A DNA stretch of 64,000 nt from Brevibacterium sp. 239c (GTDB lineage Bacteria > Actinomycetota > Actinomycetes > Actinomycetales > Brevibacteriaceae). The stretch spans positions 62,001 to 126,000 of the forward strand of contig NZ_FXZH01000012.1 in the NCBI RefSeq assembly GCF_900169365.1. The letters run 5' to 3'. This document shows positions 45,440-53,961 of this stretch, one piece after another; positions within the stretch are counted from its first letter, which is position 1; each line of letters begins with the position of its first letter. The notes below the pieces were generated by a model that saw only the letters and a list, made by a program, of their open reading frames with translations, ran no database searches and had not been told where the DNA came from. Both the position numbers and the translations under genes were made by a program.

Positions 45440-46486
45440 ATGACGGACAACAGCAGTTTCGATGATCTCTTCGACAGCCAGGACGAACGACCGCAGCGCC
45501 CCCGCCGCAAGAAGAAAAAGGTGTGGCGCAAGGTCCTCGTCGTCATCCTCGTGATCGTCATCCTCGGCGTGCTCGGCGTGGGTCTGTACCTATGGAACGT
45601 CGGCCGGTCCTATGACAACAACGCGAACAAGCTCACCGACGAGCAGGTCTTCGGCACCAAGCGTGCCGATAACAAGGAAGACGGCGGCACGAACATTCTG
45701 CTGCTGGGCTCCGATGAGCCGATGGACCAGGTCGACGTCAACGACTCCCGCGGACTGCGCTCGGACACAATCATGGTCATGCACCTGCCCGAGAGCGGAT
45801 CGAAGGTCCAGGTCATGTCGATCCCGCGTGACAGCTGGGTCGACATCGAAGGCCACGGCAAGGCCAAGATCAACTCTGCGCTCTCCTACGGTGGTCTGCC
45901 GCTGGCCGTATCCACGGTGTCGGACTTCATCGGCACGGACCTCGACCACGTGGCGATCATCGACTTCGAAGGCTTCAAGGCATTGACCGACAGCCTCGGC
46001 GGGGTGAGCGTGAACTCGGAGCAGTCGTTTGAGAAGAACGGCTACACCTTCACGAGGGGAGAGAACGTCCTCGACGGTGACGAGGCACTGACCTTTGTGC
46101 GCGAACGCAAGTCCTTCAAGGACGGCGACTTCCAGCGCGCTCGTAACCAGCAGGCCTTCATCAGGGGGCTGACCAGTGAGATCATCTCCGCTGACACCCT
46201 GTCGAACCCGAAGAAGATCCAGGATATGGTCAAGAACTTCGCCCCGTACATGTACGTCGACTCCGGGCTCGACGCCCAGTACATCTCCGCGACAGCCTTC
46301 GGCATGCGCGACGTCCGCCCCGGCGACATCGAGTTCTTCACCTCCCCGACCGCTGGCGTCGGCACCTCGAGTGACGGTCAGTCGATCGTCAATGTCGATG
46401 AAGAGGAACTGAAGAAGGTCCAGGACGCGTACAAGAACGACACCCTCGAGGACTACGTGCAGAACGCCCCGGAGTCACACCTGTAA
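45440..46486 (+). CDS. LytR-CpsA-Psr (LCP) family cell-wall protein
   Basis: 348 residues. A charged cytoplasmic N-terminus with RPRRKKKKVWRK is followed by one transmembrane helix (VLVVILVIVILGVLGVGLYL) and an extracellular LCP domain. The catalytic-type region MSIPRDSWVDIEGHGKAKIN, LDHVAIIDFEGFKALTDSLG and FVRERKSFKDGDFQRARNQQ (Arg-rich pyrophosphate-binding motif) is intact. LCP proteins transfer polysaccharides or teichoic acids from lipid carriers to peptidoglycan, in Actinobacteria often arabinogalactan-like polymers. The ATG at 45440 follows CCGGAG. A convergent secreted protein gene follows. Confidence 0.93.
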   Translation: MTDNSSFDDLFDSQDERPQRPRRKKKKVWRKVLVVILVIVILGVLGVGLYLWNVGRSYDNNANKLTDEQVFGTKRADNKEDGGTNILLLGSDEPMDQVDVNDSRGLRSDTIMVMHLPESGSKVQVMSIPRDSWVDIEGHGKAKINSALSYGGLPLAVSTVSDFIGTDLDHVAIIDFEGFKALTDSLGGVSVNSEQSFEKNGYTFTRGENVLDGDEALTFVRERKSFKDGDFQRARNQQAFIRGLTSEIISADTLSNPKKIQDMVKNFAPYMYVDSGLDAQYISATAFGMRDVRPGDIEFFTSPTAGVGTSSDGQSIVNVDEEELKKVQDAYKNDTLEDYVQNAPESHL

Positions 46487-46561
46487 TCCTCGCGTCACAT
46501 CAAAGGGCGCCTTCGCCGAGACGCCTTCGCCGAGGCAGCTCCGCCCAACCGTGCATACGAT

Positions 46562-46595
46562 GAACCCCGCCCCCGGATTTCCAGGGACGGGGTTC
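46562..46595. terminator. Bidirectional terminator hairpin
   Basis: GAACCCCG (46562-46569) pairs with CGGGGTTC (46588-46595), with further GC pairing inside. CTT follows on the plus strand. It lies between the convergent LCP gene and secreted-protein gene. Confidence 0.65.
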
Positions 46596-46616
46596 TTCGC
46601 ACCAGTGTGTGTCGTA

Positions 46617-47069
46617 TCAGTTGTTGAACTGGACGCTATGGACTCCGTGGGGTGAGCCCCATTCTCCGCCGTTCGACACTTGTTCGTTGGCGACACCGAC
46701 AGACATGGTTTCTCCCGTCACGGTGTTCTTGTAGTCGACATAGATCGTTCCCGCGGCTCCCTCCTCGCCTGTCTGAACCCAATGGCTCCCGTTCTCATTG
46801 CCGTGGGCGGCTAGGTCGCTGGCGACGCTTGCTGTGGCGAATCCTTCGACCCGCTCCGTATTGTCGGCACCCCAAGCTCGCACGAGCTCATCGGCATAGA
46901 TGTTGGTGTCCGTCGGGTAGTGGACGGACTGCGGCTCTGCGTCCGCGCTGGTGGCTGCGGCGGGTGCCGGGGCCGCCAGGGCGGGTCCGCTGGCGAGTCC
47001 GACTCCGGCCAGGCTGGCAATACCGGCGATGGCCAGGGCTGCTGCGCGATTGCGAATGGTGGTCTTCAT
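46617..47069 (-). CDS. Secreted protein of unknown function
   Basis: 150 residues. The ATG at 47069 follows AAGGA and gives a Sec signal peptide (MKTTIRNRAAALAIAGIASL, cleavage near ALAAPA). The mature part begins Ala/Pro-rich, then has YADELVRAWGADNTERVEGF, AHGNENGSHWVQTGEEGAAG and TGETMSVGVANEQVSNGGEW, a compact domain with no cysteines. The frame is open upstream to 47177 but that part is not protein-like. No family recognised. Confidence 0.82.
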   Translation of the reverse strand: MKTTIRNRAAALAIAGIASLAGVGLASGPALAAPAPAAATSADAEPQSVHYPTDTNIYADELVRAWGADNTERVEGFATASVASDLAAHGNENGSHWVQTGEEGAAGTIYVDYKNTVTGETMSVGVANEQVSNGGEWGSPHGVHSVQFNN

Positions 47070-47569
47070 GTCATCGATCCTTCTTCTTCGAGATGTCGTC
47101 GCTGAATGATGTCTTTGCTGAGTGCGGTCACCGGGCAGGTGACACATCATCGACGCCGACCAGTATTGCGCCCGCACTTGAAGTCAGGACCACAGTGTCT
47201 GAGAGGAAACTCGGAGAGGGTCACAGCCAGGAGACGACTTGTTTGCAGTCCTGCGGCGGTCGCCGAGGTGCGCGGAGCCAACGGGTCGCATACGGCAACG
47301 ACTCTTGCCTGGTGACGCGGTGCGAACGAGTGCTCGGCGGATTCGACCAGACGGTGACACATGGATGTTGCAGAGCGCGGTTTGCGACGTTTTCGTCCGC
47401 ACAGTGAAACCCGATTGTGACCGGACCGCGCCGAGGTGGTTCTGCATTCTCCTCGGACGTGATCTGGGCCATATGAAGACTGGGTTCGAAGGCCTAGAGT
47501 GGGCCCTGAGGTTCATCCCATTCGTCACTCAGAGGAAGTGGACGATCCGAGCAGAGAGCGGAGGCCCGA
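47070..47569. other. 500-bp divergent intergenic region
   Basis: Between the secreted-protein gene (minus) and fdxA (plus). No supported gene. It contains CGCCGAGG at 47261 and 47429. I found no convincing -10/-35 pair and no strong palindrome. Short open frames here lack ribosome binding sites. Confidence 0.6.
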
Positions 47570-47902
47570 ATGACCTACGTGATCGCGCAGCCGTGCATTG
47601 ACGTCAAGGACAAGTCGTGTGTCGACGAATGTCCTGTCGACTGCATCTACGAAGGCGAACGCAGTCTTTACATCCATCCCGACGAGTGCATCGACTGCGG
47701 GGCCTGTGAACCGGTCTGCCCCGTCGAAGCGATCTTCTATGAAGACGATGTCCCGGAGGAGTGGGCGGACTACTACACCTACAACGTCGAGTTCTTCGAC
47801 GAACTGGGTTCGCCGGGAGGCGCGGCGGGCCTGGGCAACACCGGCCGAGACCACTCGGCCATCGCCGCCTTGCCGCCCCAGAACCAGGACGTCGAGCTGT
47901 AA
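47570..47902 (+). CDS. fdxA: 7Fe ferredoxin ([3Fe-4S][4Fe-4S])
   Basis: 110 residues, FdxA-type. Cysteines C9, C17, C21 and C25, then C40, C43, C46 and C50 ([16 protein letters not shown]) match the 7Fe pattern, in which C9, C17 and C50 hold the 3Fe cluster and C21, C40, C43 and C46 the 4Fe cluster. The N-terminus [20 protein letters not shown] is canonical. GGAGGCCCGA precedes the ATG. Electron carrier for cytoplasmic redox enzymes. Convergent with pgm. Confidence 0.97.
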   Translation: MTYVIAQPCIDVKDKSCVDECPVDCIYEGERSLYIHPDECIDCGACEPVCPVEAIFYEDDVPEEWADYYTYNVEFFDELGSPGGAAGLGNTGRDHSAIAALPPQNQDVEL

Positions 47903-47935
47903 CCGGCCGGCCACGGGGAGCCCCTTCGTCCCGAC

Positions 47936-49576
47936 CTACTCCAGCACCCTATCCACCAAGGTCCGCGCATCGTGCTGGACGGCCCGCAGGTGGTCCTCAT
48001 CGCGCAGCGACTCGGCATAGATCTTGTACACGTCTTCCGTGCCGGAGGGGCGCACCGCGAACCAGGCGTTCTCGGTCGTGACCTTGAGCCCGCCGATGGG
48101 TGCGTTGTTTCCCGGCGCCGAGGTGAGTGTCGAGGTCACCGGTTCACCGCCGACGGTATTCGCCTTCACCTGGGAGGCGTCGAGTGATCCCAGTGTCGCC
48201 TTCTGCTCCCGGGTGGCCGGAGCATCCTGGCGGGCGTAGGCGCTGGTGCCGAAGTTCGCGGCCAGTCCTGCGTAGCGCTGGGACGGAGTCTGTCCGGTCT
48301 TCGCCGTCATCTCGGCGGCCAGGAGGGCCATGATGATGCCGTCCTTGTCCGTTGACCAGACCTTGCCGTTGCGGCGCAGGAATGATGCTCCTGCGGATTC
48401 TTCGCCGCCGAAGGCCAGTGTCGAGTCGAGGAGTCCGGGGACGAACCATTTGAACCCGACAGGTACTTCGAACAGCTGGCGACCATGTGCCGACACAATG
48501 CGGTCAACGATCGACGAGGTGACCAGTGTCTTGCCGATGCCTGCGCTGGTGGACCATTCGGGCCGGTTGTCGAGCAGGTAGTCGATCGCGGTCGCCAGAT
48601 AGTGGTTGGGGTTCATCAGCCCGGCATCTGGGGTGACGATGCCATGACGGTCGGCATCGGCGTCATTGCCCGTGGCGATATCGAAGTCATTGCGGGAGGC
48701 GATGAGCCCGGCCATGGCGTAGGGCGAGGAGCAGTCCATACGGATGTTCTCGTCCCAGTCCAGAGTCATGAACGACCAGGCGGGATCGATCTCGGGGTGA
48801 ACGACGGTGAGGTTGAGGTCGAAGTCCTCGGCGATCGCGGCCCAGTAGTCGACGCTTGCACCGCCCAGCGGGTCGGCACCGATATGGATATCGGAGCCAC
48901 GGATCACGTCGAGGTCGATGACCGACTCAAGGTCTTCGGTGTAATTGGCGATGAAGTCGAAGTTCTCTGTGTTCTCCAGGTGGAAGGCCCGCTGGAAACC
49001 GGTGCGCGGGATCTTCTCCCACCCGGCCCCAAGGTAGGAGTTCGCACGCTCGGCGATCCAGGTCGTCGTCTCGGAGCCTGCCGGACCGCCGTGGGGCGGG
49101 TTGTACTTGATGCCGCCGTCGGAGGGCGGGTTGTGGCTGGGTGTCACGATGATGCCATCGGCTTGGGCATCCGTTGCGGTCTTCCCGGCATTGAACCCGA
49201 GGATCGCGTGGGAGAGCACCGGGGTGGGGGTGAAGCCATCACGCTCATCGATGAGCACAGGCACCTCCGCGGCGGCGAGGACCTCGAGGACGGTGAGGAT
49301 TGCGGGTTCGCTCAGCGCGTGGGTGTCACGGCCTAAGAAGATCGGCCCGTGGATGCCCTGCTTCTTACGGAAGTCGACGATGGCGGCGGTGATCGCTGCG
49401 ATGTGGGCTTCGTTGAAGGCACGGTTGAAGCTCGAGCCGCGGTGCCCCGAGGTTCCGAAGCTCACGGCCTGCGCTGGCACTGAGGAGTCGGGAACGAGGT
49501 CGTAGTACGAGTCAAGCAGTGCGGGGATATCGACGAGATCCCTATCCTGGGCCAGCTGGCCGGCGCGAGTAGTCAT
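47936..49576 (-). CDS. pgm: Phosphoglucomutase (alpha-D-glucose phosphate-specific)
   Basis: 546 residues, interconverts glucose 1-phosphate and glucose 6-phosphate. SFGTSGHRGSSFNRAFNE is the N-terminal phosphate-binding block; the phosphoserine is in VTPSHNPPSDGG; the metal loop is NDADADRHG; EESAGASFL is the sugar-specificity loop and RPSGTED the C-terminal phosphate site. All key motifs are intact. The ribosome binding site before ATG 49576 is weak. It supplies glucose 1-phosphate for glycogen, trehalose or cell-wall sugars. Confidence 0.96.
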   Translation of the reverse strand: MTTRAGQLAQDRDLVDIPALLDSYYDLVPDSSVPAQAVSFGTSGHRGSSFNRAFNEAHIAAITAAIVDFRKKQGIHGPIFLGRDTHALSEPAILTVLEVLAAAEVPVLIDERDGFTPTPVLSHAILGFNAGKTATDAQADGIIVTPSHNPPSDGGIKYNPPHGGPAGSETTTWIAERANSYLGAGWEKIPRTGFQRAFHLENTENFDFIANYTEDLESVIDLDVIRGSDIHIGADPLGGASVDYWAAIAEDFDLNLTVVHPEIDPAWSFMTLDWDENIRMDCSSPYAMAGLIASRNDFDIATGNDADADRHGIVTPDAGLMNPNHYLATAIDYLLDNRPEWSTSAGIGKTLVTSSIVDRIVSAHGRQLFEVPVGFKWFVPGLLDSTLAFGGEESAGASFLRRNGKVWSTDKDGIIMALLAAEMTAKTGQTPSQRYAGLAANFGTSAYARQDAPATREQKATLGSLDASQVKANTVGGEPVTSTLTSAPGNNAPIGGLKVTTENAWFAVRPSGTEDVYKIYAESLRDEDHLRAVQHDARTLVDRVLE

Positions 49577-49717
49577 ACTTCTACAATGCCAAACCCGAAC
49601 CGATGCACACAGTTCTGAGCCTCCAGTTCTTGCATCGTGGACGGTGGGTGTCCAAGAGGCTAGGCTGAAATCAGCAAATTAGAACAACAATCCCTGCTCT
49701 CGACGAGGAGATCGGCA

Positions 49718-52249
49718 GTGTTCGAAGGCGACACCACTGAACCCCAGCAGCGTGCCTTCACCGGCGAGCTGCTCGGCCCTTCTGCAACGGCCCGGATCCT
49801 CGCCGAGGCTCATCGCCGTTACCGTGACCTCGACGACGGAGAGATCGCCGACTACATCCCCATCCTCGCCGAGGCGGATCCCACATGGTTCGGCCTCAGC
49901 TTCATCGATATCGCCGGCCGCGCCCATGAGGCAGGCGACATCGACCTGACCTTCTCGATTCAGTCGATCTCGAAGGCATTCGTCTTTGCCCTCGTCTGCC
50001 AGGCCCGCAGTCACGAATTCGTCCATGAGCGCATCGGGGTCAACAACACGGGACTGCCCTTCAACTCTGTGATGGCCATCGAGCTCAATGATGGGCATCC
50101 GATGAATTCGATGGTCAATGCCGGGGCGATCGCCCGACTGCTCGAGAGCTACGGGAGGATCATCACTGATCCTCTGGACAGCGTCGACATCTACACCCGC
50201 CAGTGTTCACTGTCGGTGAGCGCACACGATCTCGCGGTGATGGGTTCGACTCCGGCAGACGGGGGAGTGAACCCGGTGACCGGCGAACGCGTGGTCTCCG
50301 CCGAGGTGGCCCGTGACACCCTCGCATTGCTGGCTTCGTGCGGAATGTATGAGAACAGCGGTGAATGGCTCTTCGAGATCGGTCTGCCGGCCAAATCGGG
50401 AGTCGCGGGCGGAATCGTCGCCATCGCTCCGGGCAAGGGTGCGCTCGGCACGTTCTCTCCCCGGCTCGACTCCGCCGGCAACAGCGTGCGCGGCCAGCGG
50501 GCCTGCTTCGACCTCTCCAAGGCCTTGGGTCTCAATCTCTTCGCCTCCACCCCAGCACCCGCACCACGTCACCCCAGCACCCGCACCACGTCAACGCTGA
50601 AAGGAATCACTATGACTGTCCCGGCCGAACCGACCGACCACGCTGAGGTTCGTGCATCCTGGACACCCATGATCGGGCTCTTCCTCGCCCAGGTGCTCAT
50701 GTCCTTCAATGTTTCAGCCCTCCCCATCTCTCTGGGTGGGATGGTTGAGGACTTCGGGGTGGCACCCACAGTCGCCTCATCGACGATCGTCGTCTACGGT
50801 CTCGCCGTGGCGGCCCTTGTCATGACGGGTGCGAAACTGGGCCAGCGCATCGGCTGGGTCATCATCTTCCGGTTCGTGCTCATCATCTTCGCCGCATCGT
50901 CACTGCTGATGATCTTCTCGCGCACGGTCGCGTGGGTGATCGGTGGGCAGTTTCTTGCTGGTGCCGCTGCCGCCATCATCGTTCCGGCTCTGGTGGCACT
51001 CATCGCAGAGAACTACCGGGGATCGCAGCAGGCCGCCGCTGTGGGTTCGCTGGGATCGGCCCGCGCATTCTCGGGAATGAGTGCCTTCCTCATCGGCGGC
51101 ACCTTGGGCACCCTGGTCGGGTGGCGGCCGATCTTCTTCATCACCCTCGGCCTGGCCGCCATCGTCTTCGCGCTGAGCTTCAAACTGCACTCGGACAAGG
51201 GCGATCCCACGATCCGCATCGACATCGTCGCCTCGGTGCTCATCGGCTCTGCGATCGTGCTGCTGACCATGGGATTCAACAATCTCAACGCCTGGGGCAT
51301 CATCCGCGCTGAGGACGGCGCCCCGTTCTCCATCGCAGGCCTCTCCCCGGCACCGGTCTTCGTCATCGTCGGAGTCGTCCTCGGACAGGCCTTTTTTATG
51401 TGGACGCGCAGACGCATCGCCAACGGCAAGGTGCCGCTGGTCGACATCAGTGTCCTCGCCAGCCCCACGGAGCGTGCCGCCGTGTACGCGATGTTCGTCA
51501 TTGTTGCGATGGAGGCGGCGGTGAACTTCACCGTTCCCACCTACATCCAGGTGGTCCAGGGGCGAACTCCCTTCGACACGTCCCTGGCGATGCTTCCGTT
51601 CAACCTCACGGTGTTCGTCACAGCGACCTTGATCGTCCGCTTCTACAAACGCTACTCACCGCGCACGATCGCCCTGTTCTCCTTCGCGCTGACCACAGTG
51701 GCGCTCGTGTGGTTGGCCTTCGTGGTTACGAACAACTGGGAGACGCTGCCGACGATCCTCGGCCTCATTGTCTTCGGCATCGGCCAAGGAGCTCTCGTCA
51801 CCCTCGTCTTCAATGTCCTCGTCACCGCCGCACCGAAACATCTGGCCGGCGACGTCGGCTCGATTCGCGGCACCGCCCAGAACCTCGCCTCGGCGGTCGG
51901 CACAGCGATGATGGGGGCCGTGCTGGTGACCGTGCTGAGCGCGGGAATCGTGAGTGCAGCTGATGATCATCCCGAGCTGCCGGAAGACCTCGTCGCCCAG
52001 GTCGACCTCGACAACGTCAACTTCATCAGCAACGACGAACTCGAAGACGTCCTCGTTGAGACCACGGCGACGCCGGCTCAGATCGAACAGGCCGTCGAAC
52101 TCAACGCCGACCAGCGTCTGCGCACCCTGAAGATCGGATTCCTCATCCTCGCCGGCATCAGCCTGATCGCGGCCCTGCCGGCTTCACGCCTGCCCAAATA
52201 CCGTCCCGACGAGATCCCCGCTCCGGCAGATCACTCCTCAGGGAAGTAG
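49718..52249 (+). CDS. glsA: Glutaminase fused in frame to an MFS exporter (843 aa)
   Basis: Residues 1-275 are a serine-dependent beta-lactamase-fold glutaminase (glutamine to glutamate and ammonia): catalytic S83-x-x-K86 in SIQSISKAF, NSMVNAGAI, and a C-terminal GTFSPRLDSAGNSVRG. The STAS domain found in some relatives is absent. Residues 299-843 are a 14-segment DHA2-type MFS transporter. The link is coded by a perfect 22-bp tandem duplication (50549-50592). Without one copy the glutaminase would stop at the TGA at 50598-50600 as TPAPAPRQR. GACGAGGAG precedes the GTG start. The MFS also has its own start at 50612. Whether the fused protein is made is not known. Confidence 0.75.
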   Translation: MFEGDTTEPQQRAFTGELLGPSATARILAEAHRRYRDLDDGEIADYIPILAEADPTWFGLSFIDIAGRAHEAGDIDLTFSIQSISKAFVFALVCQARSHEFVHERIGVNNTGLPFNSVMAIELNDGHPMNSMVNAGAIARLLESYGRIITDPLDSVDIYTRQCSLSVSAHDLAVMGSTPADGGVNPVTGERVVSAEVARDTLALLASCGMYENSGEWLFEIGLPAKSGVAGGIVAIAPGKGALGTFSPRLDSAGNSVRGQRACFDLSKALGLNLFASTPAPAPRHPSTRTTSTLKGITMTVPAEPTDHAEVRASWTPMIGLFLAQVLMSFNVSALPISLGGMVEDFGVAPTVASSTIVVYGLAVAALVMTGAKLGQRIGWVIIFRFVLIIFAASSLLMIFSRTVAWVIGGQFLAGAAAAIIVPALVALIAENYRGSQQAAAVGSLGSARAFSGMSAFLIGGTLGTLVGWRPIFFITLGLAAIVFALSFKLHSDKGDPTIRIDIVASVLIGSAIVLLTMGFNNLNAWGIIRAEDGAPFSIAGLSPAPVFVIVGVVLGQAFFMWTRRRIANGKVPLVDISVLASPTERAAVYAMFVIVAMEAAVNFTVPTYIQVVQGRTPFDTSLAMLPFNLTVFVTATLIVRFYKRYSPRTIALFSFALTTVALVWLAFVVTNNWETLPTILGLIVFGIGQGALVTLVFNVLVTAAPKHLAGDVGSIRGTAQNLASAVGTAMMGAVLVTVLSAGIVSAADDHPELPEDLVAQVDLDNVNFISNDELEDVLVETTATPAQIEQAVELNADQRLRTLKIGFLILAGISLIAALPASRLPKYRPDEIPAPADHSSGK
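50549..50592 (+). repeat. Perfect 22-bp tandem duplication at the glutaminase-MFS junction
   Basis: Two identical 22-bp copies, 50549-50570 and 50571-50592, each starting ACCCCAGCACCCGC. 22 is not a multiple of three, so the second copy shifts the frame by one and skips the TGA at 50598-50600. In the shifted frame there is no stop before the MFS start codon at 50612. Confidence 0.95.
50612..52249 (+). CDS. MFS transporter, independent start within the fused ORF
   Basis: 545 residues if started at the ATG at 50612, which is preceded by GAAAGGA at a good distance (about 6-7 nt). This looks like the ancestral gene start, 11 nt after the ancestral glutaminase stop. About 14 transmembrane segments (TPMIGLFLAQVLMSFNVSAL first), with an extracellular-type acidic loop near residues 450-500 (DDHPELPEDLVAQVDLDNVN). 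DHA2-type; likely substrates are drugs or amines. The same protein may also be made as the C-terminal part of the glutaminase fusion. Confidence 0.7.
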   Translation: MTVPAEPTDHAEVRASWTPMIGLFLAQVLMSFNVSALPISLGGMVEDFGVAPTVASSTIVVYGLAVAALVMTGAKLGQRIGWVIIFRFVLIIFAASSLLMIFSRTVAWVIGGQFLAGAAAAIIVPALVALIAENYRGSQQAAAVGSLGSARAFSGMSAFLIGGTLGTLVGWRPIFFITLGLAAIVFALSFKLHSDKGDPTIRIDIVASVLIGSAIVLLTMGFNNLNAWGIIRAEDGAPFSIAGLSPAPVFVIVGVVLGQAFFMWTRRRIANGKVPLVDISVLASPTERAAVYAMFVIVAMEAAVNFTVPTYIQVVQGRTPFDTSLAMLPFNLTVFVTATLIVRFYKRYSPRTIALFSFALTTVALVWLAFVVTNNWETLPTILGLIVFGIGQGALVTLVFNVLVTAAPKHLAGDVGSIRGTAQNLASAVGTAMMGAVLVTVLSAGIVSAADDHPELPEDLVAQVDLDNVNFISNDELEDVLVETTATPAQIEQAVELNADQRLRTLKIGFLILAGISLIAALPASRLPKYRPDEIPAPADHSSGK

Positions 52250-52281
52250 GTCTGAGAGATGTAAGCCTGAGAGAAGCGGAC

Positions 52282-52608
52282 TCACTTCACCCACGGCTCC
52301 TCGCCGGTCTCAGATACGATCGGCTTGCCGTGGTCGAGGTTCCAGGACCCCATGCCGCCAATGACGTTGAAGGCGTCGAAGCCGTTGTTCGTCAGCCAGG
52401 CCACAGCGCGGTGAGAGCGACCGCCGGTGCGGCAGATGATGTACATATCGTCATCGAGAGGAAGGTCGTCGAGTCGGGTCGGCAGATCGCCCAGCGGCAC
52501 ATGCAGTGCGCCGTCGATGTGCCCGGCTTCCCACTCGTCATCCTCACGGACGTCGATGATGGCAGCGCCTTCTGGGATTTCTGTTACGGAGACTGATTCT
52601 TCATCCAT
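52282..52608 (-). CDS. Single-domain rhodanese
   Basis: 108 residues, sulfurtransferase fold. EIPEGAAIIDVREDDEWEAG is the N-terminal block, and the active loop CRTGGRS starts at C59. GHIDGALHVPLGDL is typical. It probably carries persulfide or acts in thiosulfate or cyanide handling. Convergent with the MFS gene, and divergent from a ferredoxin-reductase-like gene. Confidence 0.94.
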   Translation of the reverse strand: MDEESVSVTEIPEGAAIIDVREDDEWEAGHIDGALHVPLGDLPTRLDDLPLDDDMYIICRTGGRSHRAVAWLTNNGFDAFNVIGGMGSWNLDHGKPIVSETGEEPWVK

Positions 52609-52684
52609 GGCCCCAGTCTAAACACGGGCCCGAACGGCTTGCACCCGTCCCTGGGGTCTTTCCCACCGGGCATAGCATGGAGAC

Positions 52685-53890
52685 ATGGCAAAGAAGATCG
52701 TCATCATCGGTGCAGGGCTGGCCGGAACCACCGCCGCCCGGGAGCTCAGCGAACGCGGCCAGGCGGTCACCCTCATCGACCCCGCCGCGGGGGAGACCAG
52801 CGAACGGCCCCCACTGTCGAAGCACCTCTTCGACGACTCCAGGTACCACCTGCCCTTCCACCTCGAATCCAGTGAGCTCGTCACGTTTGTTCGTGACAAG
52901 GCAACAGAGATCACCCTCGCCGAGGCGACCGCGAAGTCCCAGCACACCGGCACCGTTCATCTGTCGTCGGGGGAGACCCTGGACTTCACTCACGCCATCT
53001 TGGCCACAGGCATGGAAGCGAATCGTCCGGAGATCCCCGGCTACCCGGATGCCCTGCCCGTGTACAACCTGTCCGAGGCCGAGTGGATCCGCGAGCAGGT
53101 GGCCACGACGGACGAGGCGCTCAACGTCGGCGTCCTCGGCTCCGGATACTTAGGTATGGAGGTCGCCACCTCGGCCGTCGCGGCTGGTCATGAGGCGACC
53201 GTCTACCTGCGCGGCGATGAACCCCTGCGCAAACAGCTCTCTGCGCCTGTGCGCTCGGCGCTGTTCGATGCCCACACAGCAGCCGGCGTGAGGTTTGTGG
53301 CCCACACGAGCAGTCCAGATGAAATTCCCGCGAACACTCACAACCTGTTCGTCACCAGCGTCGGCGCCCGCCCCACCCTGATTCCCATCGATGGCTTCCG
53401 ACCCGCCGAGGCGTGGGAAGTGAATGAGAAGTTGGCAACATCTCACGCCGGAGTCTGGGCGGCAGGTGATTGCGCGCAGATCACCGACGGGCCCTTCGCC
53501 CTGGACCATCCGTGGGCATGTGAACCCGTGGCCGAGAGCCACGGAAAATACCTCGCCGAACTGCTGAGCACCGACGACAGCGACACAGCTGAACCCTGGT
53601 CAGATATCCCCTGGCACTGGAGTTTCCAGGGCCCCGAAAAGGTCTTCACTGCCGGCCTGACCAGCCCCGATGCCACTGACACGGTCATCAGGCACGATCC
53701 CAGCGGCAAGAAATTCCAGGTCTTCCACTTCGATGGATCGAACCCAGACGCGGCGCTCATCGGCGTCGAGACACTCAACTGGCCTCCGATGCAGGCCGCT
53801 GCACGTCGAGTACTGACAGGTAACAACATTCCGACTCGAGCCCAGATCGAGGACCCGGATTTCGACTTCAAGGCTCACAGCCGACTGTGA
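52685..53890 (+). CDS. NAD(P)/FAD-dependent oxidoreductase, ferredoxin reductase-like
   Basis: 401 residues. KKIVIIGAGLAGTTAARELS binds FAD; GVLGSGYLGMEVATSAVAAG is the NAD(P) motif; VWAAGDCAQITDGPFALDHP is the second FAD contact. PPLSKHLFDD is the family active-site block. The fold and C-terminal domain match the rhodocoxin-reductase family, like the product of the 41514-42767 gene, but identity is visibly low. No ferredoxin is adjacent, although fdxA is 5 kb away. Partner unknown. Confidence 0.92.
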   Translation: MAKKIVIIGAGLAGTTAARELSERGQAVTLIDPAAGETSERPPLSKHLFDDSRYHLPFHLESSELVTFVRDKATEITLAEATAKSQHTGTVHLSSGETLDFTHAILATGMEANRPEIPGYPDALPVYNLSEAEWIREQVATTDEALNVGVLGSGYLGMEVATSAVAAGHEATVYLRGDEPLRKQLSAPVRSALFDAHTAAGVRFVAHTSSPDEIPANTHNLFVTSVGARPTLIPIDGFRPAEAWEVNEKLATSHAGVWAAGDCAQITDGPFALDHPWACEPVAESHGKYLAELLSTDDSDTAEPWSDIPWHWSFQGPEKVFTAGLTSPDATDTVIRHDPSGKKFQVFHFDGSNPDAALIGVETLNWPPMQAAARRVLTGNNIPTRAQIEDPDFDFKAHSRL

Positions 53891-53961
53891 GAATCGGCTA
53901 CCCTCATCACGTAGACTTCCTGTGATCGACCCCCAGCCGCCGACGAGAGAAACTTCTGTAC

